From Haematobia irritans (Eukaryota > Arthropoda > Insecta > Diptera > Muscidae), in the NCBI RefSeq assembly GCF_050003625.1, contig NC_134399.1, positions 224,124,975 through 224,188,974 on the forward strand: a stretch of DNA of 64,000 nucleotides. Reading direction: 5' to 3'. Positions 11,222 through 24,334 of this stretch are shown here, piece after piece (position 1 is the first letter of the stretch; the number at the start of each line of letters is the position of its first letter). Both the position numbers and the translations under genes were made by a program. The notes beneath the pieces were generated by a model. It saw only the letters and a program-made list of their open reading frames with translations, did no database searches and was not told where the DNA came from.

Positions 11222-13189
11222 AAAACGTTGTTCGGATATGAAAGTTTAAGGATGAAAGAGATGATATTTTACGGCTTAACAAATGTTGTTCTCATCGTCT
11301 AAAGCAAAATATCCAATAGGTAATTTAATTCTATGGCAAGAAAATGCTCCACATGTCATATAAGACTTGAAATAAAAGATTCTAAGCCCAATCACACCAT
11401 GTCTTGTTACACTTACTGACATGCAAACAAATTCATGTTTAAATGACTATCCCATTTCACTTGTATGAGGGCTACGAGCAAATGGAACATTTTCGCCATG
11501 TTTATGTTAATTTTTCCCAGATCTCAGAAATTTCACTTAAATCCAATTGCCCGTAGGCTCACCAGAGAATATGAAGCGTAACATTTTTCATTCATTCATT
11601 TGTTTTTTTTTTCACTTGTACTTCTGGTAACCAAAGCTGACATGGGATATGACAACCCAGGTACGGTTAAGGGAAGAATCCAGACCTGATTCAATTCTCA
11701 TTTTTTTTTTTGCGACATGAATGCTGTTAGTTTCATGTTACCATGGCTGTTTGGAACACAAAAATCTGAATTCATTTTCGGATTTTGATAAGAACAATTC
11801 CCCCTTGGTTGCATGGTGAATGCATTGAGAGAAAAAAATTGGTAAATAATGTATCATATTGGATTATGAAACACATTAAAAAATGTTTGATCACCCATCT
11901 CAAAACATAAAACAAAACATAGGATTATTCGGAATATTTCATAATTTATGTGGAGAATCAAAGCCATCATTAGTTTTGAGTATCTGCTTGTCTTTATAAA
12001 GTACAACAAATACATTTGGAGAATTGTCCAATAATTCAACAAACAAGTCTCATTAAATTTTGTGGGCGGAGTGAAAATTCTTGTGTTAAAATGTTCAGAA
12101 TGTTGTAAAAGGCCTTCAGTGATAATTGTGCATTGGTAAAAATTATGCCAAAATTATCAACCACGTCCAGAACAGCCTGTAACATTAACTCAAATCAACA
12201 TGTCCATAAGATTGAGAGAATTGGCGTTCGAAAATCGACTATTGCAAATCGGATATCTTATTGACATTATTAAAGGGGTAACCCACCTACTGAAGGAGAA
12301 ACCCATTTAAAGGATCTTTTGGGCCTAAGAAACTTGAAATCACAATTAATTTGAAAACAGCATCTATGAAACAATACATTCCGTTTACAAGGATGTGATC
12401 AAACGATCCTACGAAAAATATATACAAATTGCTACTCACGGATCTATCACACGACTCGTATTAGTGATACAGTTTAAAACACAGAATGAAAAGTTTAGCC
12501 TTCCGCAAAGAACAACGATTGCAACAACCGTTTTCCAACGATTTATAGTTTTGCCTGACAATTCGTCATAAAAATTCTTTAAAGTTCTTCGTTTTTTTTT
12601 TTTTTTAGTGTATTGGGACGATGAATTTAACAGTGTCCGTACATGAACCACATCTATAAGTCTGTGTATGTGAAACGGGCATCTTTTACACAATTGGGCT
12701 AAATTTGCGTGATATGATGCAGAAAATTGCATGTCTCTTTGCCCTTCCAATGGAGAGCGCTTGTCTTTATATGATGTTGTACGTGTGTGTGCATGTGTGT
12801 GCATGTGTATGTGGGTGTAGGTGTGCAAATTTTAAATAGAAACCGGAAATGCTTATGGTGCGCCATATAATGTCACAACTGCATATGAGAGAAACGCTGA
12901 CTGGCTCAGCCAGATCTGCTCGTTTGGCTGAATCATCAACATTGCATACATAGGTGTGTATGTGTGTGAGTATGTATAAGGGGGTGAAGAAGGAAGTTTT
13001 TATATTTCACACCATACACTATTTAAACAGAAACAAAGGAATGGGAAATATTCAAGGATACACTCAATGGATTTTATCAACGAAAAAGTCAATTCTGTGG
13101 ATTTTCAAAAATTGGAAAAGGCGACTTCCATACTTTTAAGACTTTTGAGGTGATGATTTTTAATTTTTGGTACATTTCCAGTATAAAAA
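11222..13189. other. No gene; single-copy-looking DNA with TG microsatellite
   Basis: No supported coding frame. A TGTGTGCATGTGTG microsatellite occupies about 12778-12830 and produces the His/Thr-rich minus frame at 12436-12828. A further TG-rich patch lies at about 12945-12970. Nothing else recognised. Confidence 0.45.
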
Positions 13190-14675
13190 AAGTCTAAAGT
13201 CGGGCGGTGCCGACAATATTATACCCTGCACCACTTTGTAGATCTAAATTTTCGATACCATATCACATCCGTCAAATGTGTTGGGGGCTATATATAAAGG
13301 TTTGTCCCAAATACATATATTTAAATATCCCTCGATTTGGACAGAATTTGATAGACTTCTACAAAATGTATAGACTCAAAATTTAAGTTGGCTAATGCAT
13401 TAGGGTGGAACATAATGTTAGTAAAAAATATGGGAAACGTTTAAATCTGAAGCAATTTTAAGGAAACTTCGCAAAAGTTTATTTATGATTTATCGCTCGA
13501 TATATATGTATTAGAAGTTTAGGAAAATTAGAGTCATTCTTACAACTTTTCGACTAAGCAGTGGCGATTTTACAAGGAAAATGTTGGTATTTTGACCATT
13601 TTTGTCGAAATCAGAAAAACATATATATGGGAGCTATATCTAAATCTGAACCGATTTCAACCAAATTTGGCACGCATAGCTACAATACTAATTCTACTCC
13701 CTGTGCAAAATTTCAACTAAATCGGAGTTGAAAATTGGCCTCTGTGGTCATATGAGTGTAAATCGGGCGAAAGCTTTATATGGGAGATATATCCAAATCT
13801 GAACCGATTTCAAGCAAATTTGGCACGCATAGTTACAACGCTAATTCTACTCCCTGTGCAAAATTTCAACTAAATCGGAGCAAAAAATTGGCCTCTGTGG
13901 GCAAATGAGTGTAAATCGGGCGAAAGCTATATATGGGAGCTATATCTAAATCTGAACCGATTTCAACCAAATTTGGCACGCATAGCTACAATGCTAATTC
14001 TACTCCCTGTGCAAAATTTCAACTAAATCGGAGTTAAAAATTGGCCTCTGTGGTCATATGAGTGTAAATCGGGCGAAAGCTTTATATGGGAGATATATCC
14101 AAATCTGAACCGATTTCAAGCAAATTTGGCACGCATAGTTACAACGCTAATTCTACTCCCTGTGCAAAATTTCAACTAAATCGGAGCAAAAAATTGGCCT
14201 CTGTGGGCAAATGAGTGTAAATCGGGCGAAAGCTATATATGGGAGCTATATCTAAATCTGAACCGATTTTGCTGATATTTTGCAAGTTTTTCGAGACTCA
14301 TAAAATATTCGGATGTACGGAATTTGAGGAAGATCGGTTGATATACACGCCAATTATGACCAGATCGGTGAAAAATATATATGGCAGCTATATCTAAATC
14401 TGAACCGATTTTTTCCAAAATCAATAGGGATCGTCTTTGAGCCGAAGCAGGACCCTATACCAAATTTTAGGACAATCGGACTAAAACTGCGAGCTGTACT
14501 TTGCACACAAAAATACATCAACAGACAGACAGACGGACATCGCTAAATCGACTCAGAATTTAATTCTAAGACGATCCGTATACTAAAAGGTTGGTCTATG
14601 ATTACTCCTTCTTGGCGTTACATACAAATGCACAAACTTATTATACCCTGTACCACAGTAGTGGTGAAGGGTATA
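13190..14675 (+). mobile_element. Family A interspersed element (copy 3)
   Basis: The left end is slightly truncated (AGTCTAAAGTCGGGCGGTGCC). The array is a higher-order one: a variant with CTTTATATGGGAGATATATC at about 13773 recurs at 14079, exactly 306 bp (two monomers) later, with nearly identical flanks. A GACAGACAGACGGAC tract lies at 14524. The end is the alternative hairpin TACCCTGTACCACAGTAGTGG...GGGTATA at 14643-14675. Confidence 0.8.
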
Positions 14676-14827
14676 AAGAGCTGATATAGCTCTTCCCCCT
14701 CCCAAAATGTTTGGTGTTCGGTCGAATATTATTCATTGACACAAAACCGGCACAACAAAAAAATAAAACTCTGCATATAGAAATAAATCCGGTTAGACGT
14801 TGTTCAAACCCCCGATTTTCGGATTAA

Positions 14828-15163
14828 TGGCCTGTTCCTGTATATCGAACAAAAGGTTTCTTTCGTATTCCAAACGAAAGAAAATTGATTTTTGTTCTTC
14901 TATTTCGAAAGGCAAGTCACTTCATATTTTGTTGTCGAGTAATAAACGAACATATACAATAAGTGCCAAGAAAAAAGTAAAAACATTGTTAACATTTGAC
15001 TGAATTTTCAGGCCAAAAATTTGAAAATACTCATTTTGGATAATCAATGTATTCTCCTACAAACGAAACGAACTTTCAAAAATAGAAAAACCCAAATTCA
15101 TACGAATTCGAGTGACTGCCTTTCTTTCGAATGAGTTTTCGTTCGATATACAGGAACCGGCCA
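14828..15163. mobile_element. Harbinger-like MITE (336 bp)
   Basis: Inverted ends TGGCCTGTTCCTGTATATCG and TGGCCGGTTCCTGTATATCG (the latter from the right, complemented) are flanked by TAA (14825-14827 and 15164-15166). The 3-bp TWA duplication and GGCC-containing TIR fit PIF/Harbinger. The frames 14800-15003 (plus) and 15076-15312 (minus) straddle its TIRs and are not genes. Confidence 0.65.
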
Positions 15164-15166
15164 TAA

Positions 15167-17631
15167 GCGAAAATTCCAACTATTTCACAGTCCAATTTTA
15201 ATTTTTTGTTTAACGGATTCTGGTTAAACCGTGTCGGTTTTAGGTACCCTAGGCGAAACTGTGATTGAATCCACAACACTTTGCGTGGAGGATATGCTAG
15301 CCATTGTAGCACGATGCCTCTCTGTGAGGGGAAACTTTCTGGTAAATATTAAGTATACTTTATAAATATCTATAATACTGTAAATCGGTGGGAGAATCCA
15401 AAGTCAGAATTCAAAACTATTTGTGTCGTTTAGAAAGAAAATCCCATATAATTTTCTCACACTGTAATGCTCTCGCACAAAAAGGTTGTTACAATAACGA
15501 TGGGATTTTTGTAGGATTCATTTGTTCGTTCGCCTTGTTGCTCTTGCATTATTCTCAACAAATGTCGTTGACGTTGGTGTTGCTACCGCTGCTACTGATG
15601 TTAGCTGTGTTGTCATCGTTCTTGTTGCACAGCAAGTCGTGGTGGTGGTGTGTTGTGAGTGGATGTTGCAATCAAGGCATTTGCATAAACATGACGTATT
15701 ACACGTATCATAAACACATATCCATACAGACAGACAGACATAAATCTTTACCCAGATCCAGAAAGGAACCCAATGAGTAGTCTATGTCTTTCAGCCTTCC
15801 TCTCCTGCCATCAAGGGTATGCTGAGCCTCTCACTGCATAAAGTCTTACGGCATACATTACACTAACAGTAAAAGATACTGCCTGCATTCGGTAGTCTAT
15901 GTATTTGGTCATGTAGTGCATAATTTCAGGCGCGTGTTCTTCAAACTTTGAAGAAATCTACAAGATGACACAAAATCTCCTATTCTCCTGCGGCAACAAC
16001 ATTCTAACTAAAGTGTCATGATTTACTCAACAAACCAACAGCAATAACATCAACATTTGGGTGTCTTCCTGTCCAATTAAGTGTACGCAATCGTACAACA
16101 ACATCAACACACACACACTGAAACTCTCATTCGCACAACCACTTACATTTGGCTAATTCACAGTTTGCATTTTTGTGTTGTTGTTGTTTTTTGTGCTGGG
16201 TGTCGTATCTTAATGCTTCTGATAGGCTTAACACGTCACACCATCAAAGTTGGAGCGACACAACAATGCTGTCATCCATGCGTCACGTCGGGAATAATGC
16301 GTCGACATAAATGTGCAAATTTCATGTAAATACATTCATGTATGACAGATACTCACTCAGTTTTAGGTGTGGGAGAGTTCGTGGAAATAAGTAGGCTTGT
16401 TAATGATTGTGAGTAGATGTACGTGTGTCTGTGCATTAGGTTTAATTGCATGTACTCCGGTGTGCATTTAGGAGTCAAAGCAATAAGTGTGGTTATGAAG
16501 ACAAAGTGTTAAATTATTTCGAGTATAGAGAAAGGTGGAGATTTATGTCTAGAGTAAGAGAGGTGTTTTTATTTTTGTTTGTTGATATTTATTGCTACAT
16601 ATATTTAGCGACAAATTTAATAGAGTTGGTAGTTACATCTAATTTCTAAACGATTTGTATGTTACTTTACTCTCGTCATTAGACTTTGTACTGAATGAAT
16701 TGATTATTCCTTTGCAATTATTTTACAAATTTTATGTTTGTAAGGGAATAGAAAGTTCAATACAAAATAAACTCATGAAAGATTAAATATTATAAACAAT
16801 TATATTCAATTAATATATGTAATAAATTAATCTTTAATTCGCTTTAAACTATCATATTTATTTAGGCCCAAAAACATTAGTTTTGTATATTTCAAAAATT
16901 TGTAAGACTTTTTAATTTTAATTTCTACATTGACATCTATCTCAAAAATGTCACTTCAAAATAACCATAAGTTTATTGTTTACAATGAATGAACTAATTC
17001 AACAATGAAGCTCCATTGAATTTTGTGTGCTGCATAACTCTGGGGCTTAAACATTCAGAATGTTGTAAAAATCTTCGCTGATAGTTGTAAAAAGTGATTT
17101 TCTCTTTGCGTGTTTCTCTGTCAAATATCTACAGTTTGGTCTATAATTTAACCTTCAGTCGTCTTACAAATGAAAAACGCCTGCAATTTATAGATTTTTT
17201 TATTGTTTTTTTTTTTTTTATATTACATTGAGCTTAGCTTTGGCTCAATGGATACATATATAGTAGAATTTTCAATTTTGGAGAAATGCTCAGCCAGAAA
17301 AAAATTATATTTTCTGCGGTTTATTGTAGTGTAAATGGCATTATGTATGTAAATCAGTAGTTTAAGTGTAATTGGATTTTTATCAGCTGTTTAGTTATAA
17401 GTTGAGATCATATGTAATGTTTAAGGATTGTTATTTATTTGTAAGGATAAATATGAAAAAAAAATAGAAATTAGAAATACCGTTTTTAGGTATAAATGAT
17501 GACATTTTTCAATAAAGAAAAATTTCAAGTTCAGAAAGCCTAGATTGGCATTTCATTTTTTTTATAAACAAGGATTAACTTGGTGTTGCAACTGGTTGTG
17601 CCTGCAAAGAAAAATATAACAACCTTTTTCT
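15167..17631. other. No gene; single-copy-looking DNA
   Basis: No repeats of the families seen elsewhere and no recognisable protein. Frames at 15388-15780, 16081-16329 and 16446-16649 have low-complexity or Cys/Val-rich content from GT/TTG-rich DNA. A GACAGACAGACA patch occurs at about 15728. It is probably intergenic or intronic. Confidence 0.4.
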
Positions 17632-17826
<195 letters not shown>

Positions 17827-17838
17827 AATCGTACTTTT

Positions 17839-19654
17839 TATACCCACCACCATAGATTGGTGACGGGGGTATAATAAGTTTGTCATTCCCTTTGTAACGC
17901 ATCAAAATATCTATTTACGACTATATAAAGTATTTATATTCTTGATCAGGGAGCAATCCTAAGACGATATAAGCAAGTACGTCTGTTCGTCTCTCTGACT
18001 TTTGTAATAACGCTACATCCTTCAATAATGGCGCTATCGTCCTGAAATTTGGCACAGATTCGTCTTTTGTTTGCAAGCAGGCCAAGTTTGAAGATGGGCT
18101 ATATCACTCCAAATTTTGATATAGCCCCCATATAAACCGACCTCCCGATTTGGGTTCTTGGGCTTATAAAAACTGTAGTTTTTATCCAATTTGACTGAAA
18201 TCTTGAGGTATTTTAGGACCATCAAATGGTGTACCGAAAATGGTGCCTATCGGTCCATGTTTTGGTATAGCCTTCATATGGACCGATTTCCCGATGTTGC
18301 TTCTTGGGCGTCTAGAAAGGGCATTTTCTATCCGATTTGCATAAAAATGGAAATCTAAAGGTATTATAGGACCATAAAGAGGTGCAAATGGGGTGTATCG
18401 GTCCATGTTTTGGTATAGCCCAAATATAGACCGATCTCCCGATTTTACTTCTTGGGCTTTGAAATCTAGAGGTACTTTAGGACCCTAAAGACGTGTGCCG
18501 AAAATGGTGAGTGTCAGGCCATGTTTAGCCACCATATAGACCGATCTCCCGATTTTACTTCTTGGTCTTCAAGAATCCGTAATTTTTACCCAATTTGCCT
18601 GAAATCGGAAATCTAGAGGTATTCTAGGAAAATAAAGAGATGTGCCGAAAATGGTGAGTGCCGGTCCTTGTTTTGATATAGCCACCATATAGACCGATCT
18701 CCCGATTTTATTTCTTGGTCTTCTAGAATCCGTAATTTTTACCCAATTTGCCTGAAATCGGAAATCTAGAGGTATTCTAGGAAAATAAAGAGATGTACCG
18801 AAAATGGTGGGTACCGGTCCATGTTTTGATATATCCCCCTTATAGACCAATCACCCGATTTTACTTCTTGGATCCGTAGTTTTTATCCAATTTGCCTGAA
18901 ATTGGAAATCTAGAGGTATTCTAGGGCCACAAAGAGGTGTGCTGAATATATTGAGTATCGGTACAGTTTTTGATATAGCTCCCTTATAAACCGGCCCTCC
19001 GATTTGGGGTCTAGATTCTAGAACTACAATTAAATGTGCTGAATACTGTGTGTATCCTTCCATGTTTTGGTATAGCCCCCATTACACCGAACTCCCGATT
19101 TGTCTCCTAGGCTTTCTAAAAATTGTAGTTTTTATCCGATTTACCACAAATTGAAAAAATACTGGCATTTTAGACCCATAACAAAGTGTATATGATTTAG
19201 TTTTATCAGTCCATTGGGTAAGGCCTCCATAGAGACCATTTCACTTATTGAGGGTATAGAAGGCGCACTGGTCATGAAAATTGCTTGAAACTGAATGCAA
19301 AATTTCCAGATTTTACTTCTCGTAATCATTTAAAAAACTGGGATGAAAATCTACAGATTTTAGATCTCAAATCAAGGCGTTATTTCATCATTTTCTTGCA
19401 CACTTACAAGAGATGTTTATGTCTCCTCTAAAACTCAAACAAAAAATGGTTCTTATAAATTCAGAATCTGATCTAGTCTTCATAGGTAAAATCTTTACAT
19501 TTATTTGTGGGAAGCGTACTGGTTGAACTGATCTGCTTGGGAAAATATGTGTCATCAAACCCCCCTGGAATTGTCAAAGGAAATTAGTATATTTGATTCA
19601 TGGTGGTGGGTATTTATGATTCGGCCCGGCGGAACTTACTGCTGTATATACTTG
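17839..19654 (-). mobile_element. Family C interspersed element (copy 1)
   Basis: In element orientation (minus strand) it starts CAAGTATATACAGCAGTAAG with palindrome TTCCGCCGGGCCGAA and ends in the hairpin TATACCCCCGTCACC...GGTGGGTATA (17839-17872). Monomers carry the box TATATGGGGGCTATA, ATGGACCGAT and CCTCTAGATTTCC. Both ends are intact. The minus-strand frames 18182-19063 are in the repeated YMGAI register. Confidence 0.8.
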
Positions 19655-21690
19655 TTTATCTTACATAGACTCCATATGGGCTACCTTAAAGTAAGACAAT
19701 GTTAAAAAGCCATTGGCAACTGTTACCAAAACCCAAGTAATTAAATTTTAGACGACAGTCTTTAGTAAAACTTTGTACTTTAGACGGTACATAAGATTCG
19801 GCTTGGTTTAACTTTTGAACCGTATATATTTATTTTAGTTAGAGGTGGGTATCAAGTTCGAGTTTAGCCGCTAAAATCATTTTTTCACGATTACTTTTCT
19901 GTAATAATCCACTTTTAAGGAATACAAACTTTGTGAAAATTTGCTTTGGGCTATTTCCCATCAATTTATAATAAAATTTACAACAAATATGTATAATTTT
20001 ATGCCTTTTTTTACTGATTTAGTTTTCACTTTAGCGTCTAAACTCGAACTTAGTACTCACCTTAACATTAAAATTTTTAGCATTTGTTCTCAAATTGAAT
20101 AGAGGATCATGAATTTTGTTTTGAGTGTAACCAATTCGTAATTTCCATGATGTGTAATTTTTGGTGTTATTTATATTTACCATAATACATATCCATACAC
20201 ATACATATACACCAATACATTGACATTTATAAATTTAGTAAGTTCGGATGTGTGGGTGTGTGAGTGTTATACTCATATGTGATAATTACGCGCTATGCAA
20301 GCGACCAAGTTGATAATTTTAGATTGGCTCATGGGAATTTGTTAAATATTGATGATGTCTAATTGTGTGTACTAGTGCCAATACATAATGTATGAGAGAA
20401 AGAGATGGAGCTAGAGAAGGGAATATTACCATGTATCGATATTCTGTGGTTAATGATTACAAATTTTTGCATTAATTATTATTTGTTGTTGCTGTTTTTT
20501 TGCTTTCTTCAATTTACCATCGTTATACAGGTTTACCACAAGCTTACTCAGTGGAGGAAAATGTTATTGAGCAGGCCTGAAATGAGTTCTGGTTTGTGGT
20601 CGATAGTTCGATGTGTTTCCAGCGGAATGACAATCTTATTATACCCCCATCTTATAAAAAGGGTATCAAATGATCTAATGCGGGGCATGATTTTCAGTGA
20701 ACTAATCAAATTCGCCGCTGGGTAGTCGTGGTGTAAAACTGCCGGATAGGTTCGTGTATAGACTTTAATTTTAAGAAGTGTACACACGCACTCACACACC
20801 TACATACTAATCGATGGATGAACTCCTCTAACGTAAGAGTATTCAATGCAGAGTGTGTCAAGGCAAGCCAAGAATATGATCAATTCAACAAGGCCACATT
20901 CACGAACATGTCACATAATTGCGCCTCTTTAATAGCCTTGTATGGATGTTGGTGGATATGTGTTTGCCTTCCTCTCGCTCTCTCGTTGAGTATGTGGGTT
21001 TTAATAATTTTAATAGACTCGCTCTTAACAAAACCTCAATGTGAGTAAACATTGACAAATTGTGTTAATTACAAATTGAGATACTTGCACCTCATCAGCC
21101 ATTCATGTTAATGCCGCGACGTAGCACAAATTTTCCCCTCTATGGCGATTAATAACATTCCGCCATTTATCATCATTTGCTTTTAGGAGGTGACGCCTAA
21201 ATGCATTTGCTTAAATTGATTGAGCATGGAGTCATTTTAAAGGATGTAGGGAGGGGTTCTGCAAATGAATGAAATGTATTGGCATCAGGCAAATAATGAT
21301 GCGTAAGGTTAGGCCAAAATGCTATTCTGTCACATTTTATTTAGATATTCTATTTTGAAGGTAATACGTACTATTGAGAGAGGGAGTAATTTTTTGCATT
21401 TTGGCACAAAACCAAATTGAACGGACATAGAAAACTGGACGACGTAAACGATGCGATTTCACCATAAAGCTATAATAGTTCGACTTTAAGAATGCAATTA
21501 TGTTAAGCATTATTTGTTATGGGTAAGATGTTTACAACAGGGTAGCAGACACGATTTGTTATCGTTTATATTGATAACAATTCGTATCTGCTATGACAAT
21601 ATCTTTGGAACCCACGTTCCAAAGCATATGTAAATTCTAATCTGACAATTTCCGGATCCACAAAGGGCGTTACATTTCTTTTTTAATGGC
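19655..21690. other. No gene; mostly single-copy DNA with a U fragment
   Basis: 19845-20060 resembles element U (AAGTTCGAGTTTAGCCGCTAAAA and CTAAACTCGAACTTAG). At 20636-20665 there is a short TATACCCCCAT...AAGGGTAT hairpin like an orphan A/B/C end. A pyrimidine tract ending CAG near 20529 resembles a splice acceptor, but the following frame has no recognisable protein. No gene is called. Confidence 0.4.
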
Positions 21691-21837
21691 TTTTTCTTGG
21701 CTGAGTTTTTTGAGGATATTTCTTTACCGGGTACAAATTGCTCAGGTGCATAACTGGAGCAGAAGCGATGAACTTATATGGGCCTGTCATAGAACGGATG
21801 TCCACCATTTCAACAGCCATAAAATTCATCATCACTT
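21690..21837 (+). mobile_element. Outer L element, left part
   Basis: AGAAGCGATGAACTTATATG, CCTGTCATAGAACGGATG and TTTCAACAGCC match the interior of the intact L at 47890-48469. A second L begins at 21838, and outer L text resumes at 28335 (GCGATCCGAATTCAGTG). Confidence 0.5.
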
Positions 21838-22497
21838 CCCAGCAAAAAAAAAGCGTCGCCAAAAAAGTAATGAAAATGTTCTTTTTGGATCCGGAAGTGG
21901 TTCAAATTTGACGCAGAAGCGATGAATTTAATATGGGCTTGTCATAGGACGGAAGTTCTCCATTTCAACAGCCCTTGCACTGAATTTGCATCACTTTTTT
22001 AGGTGTGATCCGAATTCAATGTTTTGGATGTAAATTAATAAATTCTGTTATATTTTGTCAAATAAATATTTTTTATAATTTTTTATAATTTTTATCGGAT
22101 TCTAACGCTTGTCGGAAAAGTTTGGCCTCAAATATTTTCAAAAATTCACAATTTTTTCAGATTGGATTTAGCATTTTTTTCGAAAAAATTTAAATGATTT
22201 GTACACCCTCAAAAAAAAATAGCTTCTTTAACATATGTTCCAAACATATTTTGCAGGAAGCACATATATTATTGCATACTGCCGAAACATTAATATGTTT
22301 GTTTTATGTGAACATATTATATGTTTGGAAGCATTTTGAGCCAAAAATATTATATGCTTGGAAGAATTTTTCCCAAACACGATTGTGCTCATTCCCTAAC
22401 ATACTCGTAATTTTCACTTCCACGAAATTTTTTAGTTATTGGCACCTTTTTCTGTAATACAAATAATGTTGAAGAAATTATTCACTTTTATAAATTT

Positions 22498-22590
22498 TTT
22501 AAATTTTACCTTTCGCCTGCACGGAGAATCGAACCGAGGACCATACAGTTTGTAAGCCAACACACTATCCACTGGGCTACGTAGCTGTTA
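22498..22590 (-). other. tRNA-like Pol III promoter within element F
   Basis: Minus strand reads TAGCCCAGTGGATAGTGTG (A-box-like), CTTACAA in the anticodon-loop position and GGTTCGATTCTC (B box). Arms pair poorly, so it is unlikely to be a working tRNA. The text downstream (GCGAAAGGTAAAATT, TTTGTATTACAGAAAAA) is shared with 28840-28935, so this segment belongs to the mobile element. Confidence 0.55.
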
Positions 22591-22689
22591 TAGTCACCAG
22601 TAGATAATTATCGTTTTAAGTTACATTTATATAGCATAGTTTGCAGCGCCCAAGAGCCCATGCAAACATAACATTATTTAACAGAAACA

Positions 22690-22795
22690 TACATTTGTTT
22701 GCCACGTGGAGCAGTGGTTAGCATGTCTGCCTTGCATACAAAGGGTCGTGGGTTCAATCCCTGCTCCGACCGAACATTTTTTTTTTTTTTTTTTT
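22690..22795 (+). other. SINE head or tRNA-like locus with T-tract
   Basis: GTGGAGCAGTGGTTAGCATG (A box) and GGGTTCAATCCC (B box), with CTTGCATAC in the anticodon-loop position, match the 5' head of the SINEs at 52338 and 58465. It ends in a run of more than 20 T, a Pol III terminator. No SINE body follows. A functional tRNA is unlikely given weak stem pairing. Confidence 0.55.
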
Positions 22796-23169
22796 TTTAA
22801 TTTACACATTTATATTTATACCATATTAAATTTTTTTTAAATGAAACTTCGAAATGTGTGTTATTAAAGATTTATAATCAGTAACAGTGCTTGATATAAA
22901 CGAAATTGACGGATTTTTTGATAAAATATTATTTTTTATTGCAAAAATAACAATTTTTTAATAAAAAACTGTTTTTGTACAAAACTTTAAAATTTGGAAG
23001 GAATTCAAAAACTAACAAAAGAACGTGGAGTCGAGTATAAACATACATACATAATTTTATAATATAAACATAAATTTATTTAGGAGTGAACAGTTTTTTA
23101 CTAGCATTTAACACCATCGCTCTAAAATTCTTTTTATTTTTCTTTAATAATTCATTTTAAAGAAAATAA

Positions 23170-23420
23170 ACTTTTTAAATTGTTTTAGCTGTAAAACTCG
23201 AACTTAATGCCCGCTTTTATATTTGATGGTGTCCGTCAACTCCTCGTGGACTACTTTTTAATAAAGAGGAACTAAAGTTTGTATTTTTACATTTTACTGT
23301 GTAATTTTTCACTATTTCCTCCTTATTTCATTTTACTGTCCCAACTCTAAAAAGAGTATAGTGCCCTTTCGTTATTTTTATGAAGACCCCTGATTTATTT
23401 TAACGAAAAATTGTGCCCAT
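23170..23420. repeat. Element U copy (J-free)
   Basis: Matches 1-275 plus 838-905 but lacks the J insertion, giving the empty site AAAAAGAGTATAGTGCCC at about 23351-23368. Confidence 0.55.
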
Positions 23421-24139
23421 AATGCCAAAATGATAAACAAAACACATGTTCACACATGCATAAAATGCTGCTCTCAAGGCGAAAACATTGCAGTTTGTTT
23501 TTCAAATGTCTATTCTCTTGGTTCCGAATGTCTATTCTCATTATTCAAATTAAATAATATTTAGACTTAAACATATCAAAATTTTTAGCCTTATCATAAA
23601 ACAGTTTTCCGAAACAACATACAAGCGGTTTCACAGAAATTGTTCTTTTTTCATTCTCTCGCTTTGTTATGTTGATATCTTTCGTCAACCCTCCCGGTTT
23701 CCATCTCTATTTCTTTCTCTATACTCTCTTTTTGTCGCTCTCTGAATAAAATATCACAACATATATATGTTTACTCGAAATTTGTTAATTTATATATGTT
23801 TACATTCACACATATTATTTTTATGAAACATTCATGCCCCAAACATAATATATTCTAACATATTAACATAGATGTCCCAAACATTTAGTGTTAGTTTAGG
23901 AACATTACATGTTCGCACTTAAATATATTGTGGTTTAAAATGGTGCCCGAAACACATTTTGTTTATATCGGAACATATGAAAAACATATTTTTCTAACAG
24001 TGTACCATTTTACGAATTATTACTCTGTTTTTAACCTATTCGAAACAATATGTATAGTTAAAATTACCCATTAAAAGTATGAAAAAAAAACCAAGTTATA
24101 AAAAAACTTAATTAATAGAACTTTCTGGGTAGTTAAAAT

Positions 24140-24275
24140 CAGGGATCCGGAGCGGTCCATTTTTTTCGCTCCGCTCCGCTCCCGCTCCGGAGAAAAAAAA
24201 ACCGCTCCGCTCCTCGCTCCGCTCCGAGAAAAAAAAAATCGCTCCGCTCCGCTCCACGCTCCGCTCCGCTCCTTT
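24140..24275. repeat. GCTCC array, left end of M
   Basis: Pentanucleotide GCTCC/GGAGC runs separated by A-tracts, GC-rich in an AT-rich region. It yields the Ser-Gly-Ala-Arg low-complexity minus frame 24071-24307. Confidence 0.8.
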
Positions 24276-24334
24276 TCGAGAAAATTATAGTACAAACATT
24301 TGTTCAATTGAGTTTTATTTTATTTAGAAAAATC

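Larger units (their letters stand above)
22205..24001 (-). mobile_element. Element F (copy 2) with tRNA-like segment
   Basis: ACCCTCAAAAAAAAATAGC at the left and TTTTTCTAACAGT at the right, flanked on both sides by GTAC (22201-22204 and 24002-24005); the uninterrupted GTAC is seen in L at about 48254. Boxes of ACATATATG type lie near both ends. On the minus strand a tRNA-like segment sits at about 22498-22590, with the downstream text shared with F copy 3. A SINE head and a U-related stretch (23170-23420) lie inside. Confidence 0.6.

Noticed and set aside
12436..12828. Frame with His-Thr repeats
   Set aside because: Produced by a TG/CA microsatellite.
15388..15780. 130-codon frame with a hydrophobic stretch
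   Set aside because: Leu/Val/Cys-rich content comes from GTTG/CTG-rich DNA; no homology signature, no splice context, overlapping frame also open.
20405..20799. Possible exon after a pyrimidine tract and CAG
   Set aside because: Following frame has no recognisable protein and includes an orphan TATACCC...GGGTAT hairpin.
22498..22765. Functional tRNA genes
   Set aside because: A and B boxes are present but acceptor, anticodon and T stems pair poorly; sequences match mobile elements.
24071..24307. Ser/Gly/Ala/Arg-rich protein
   Set aside because: Encoded by the GCTCC array of element M.
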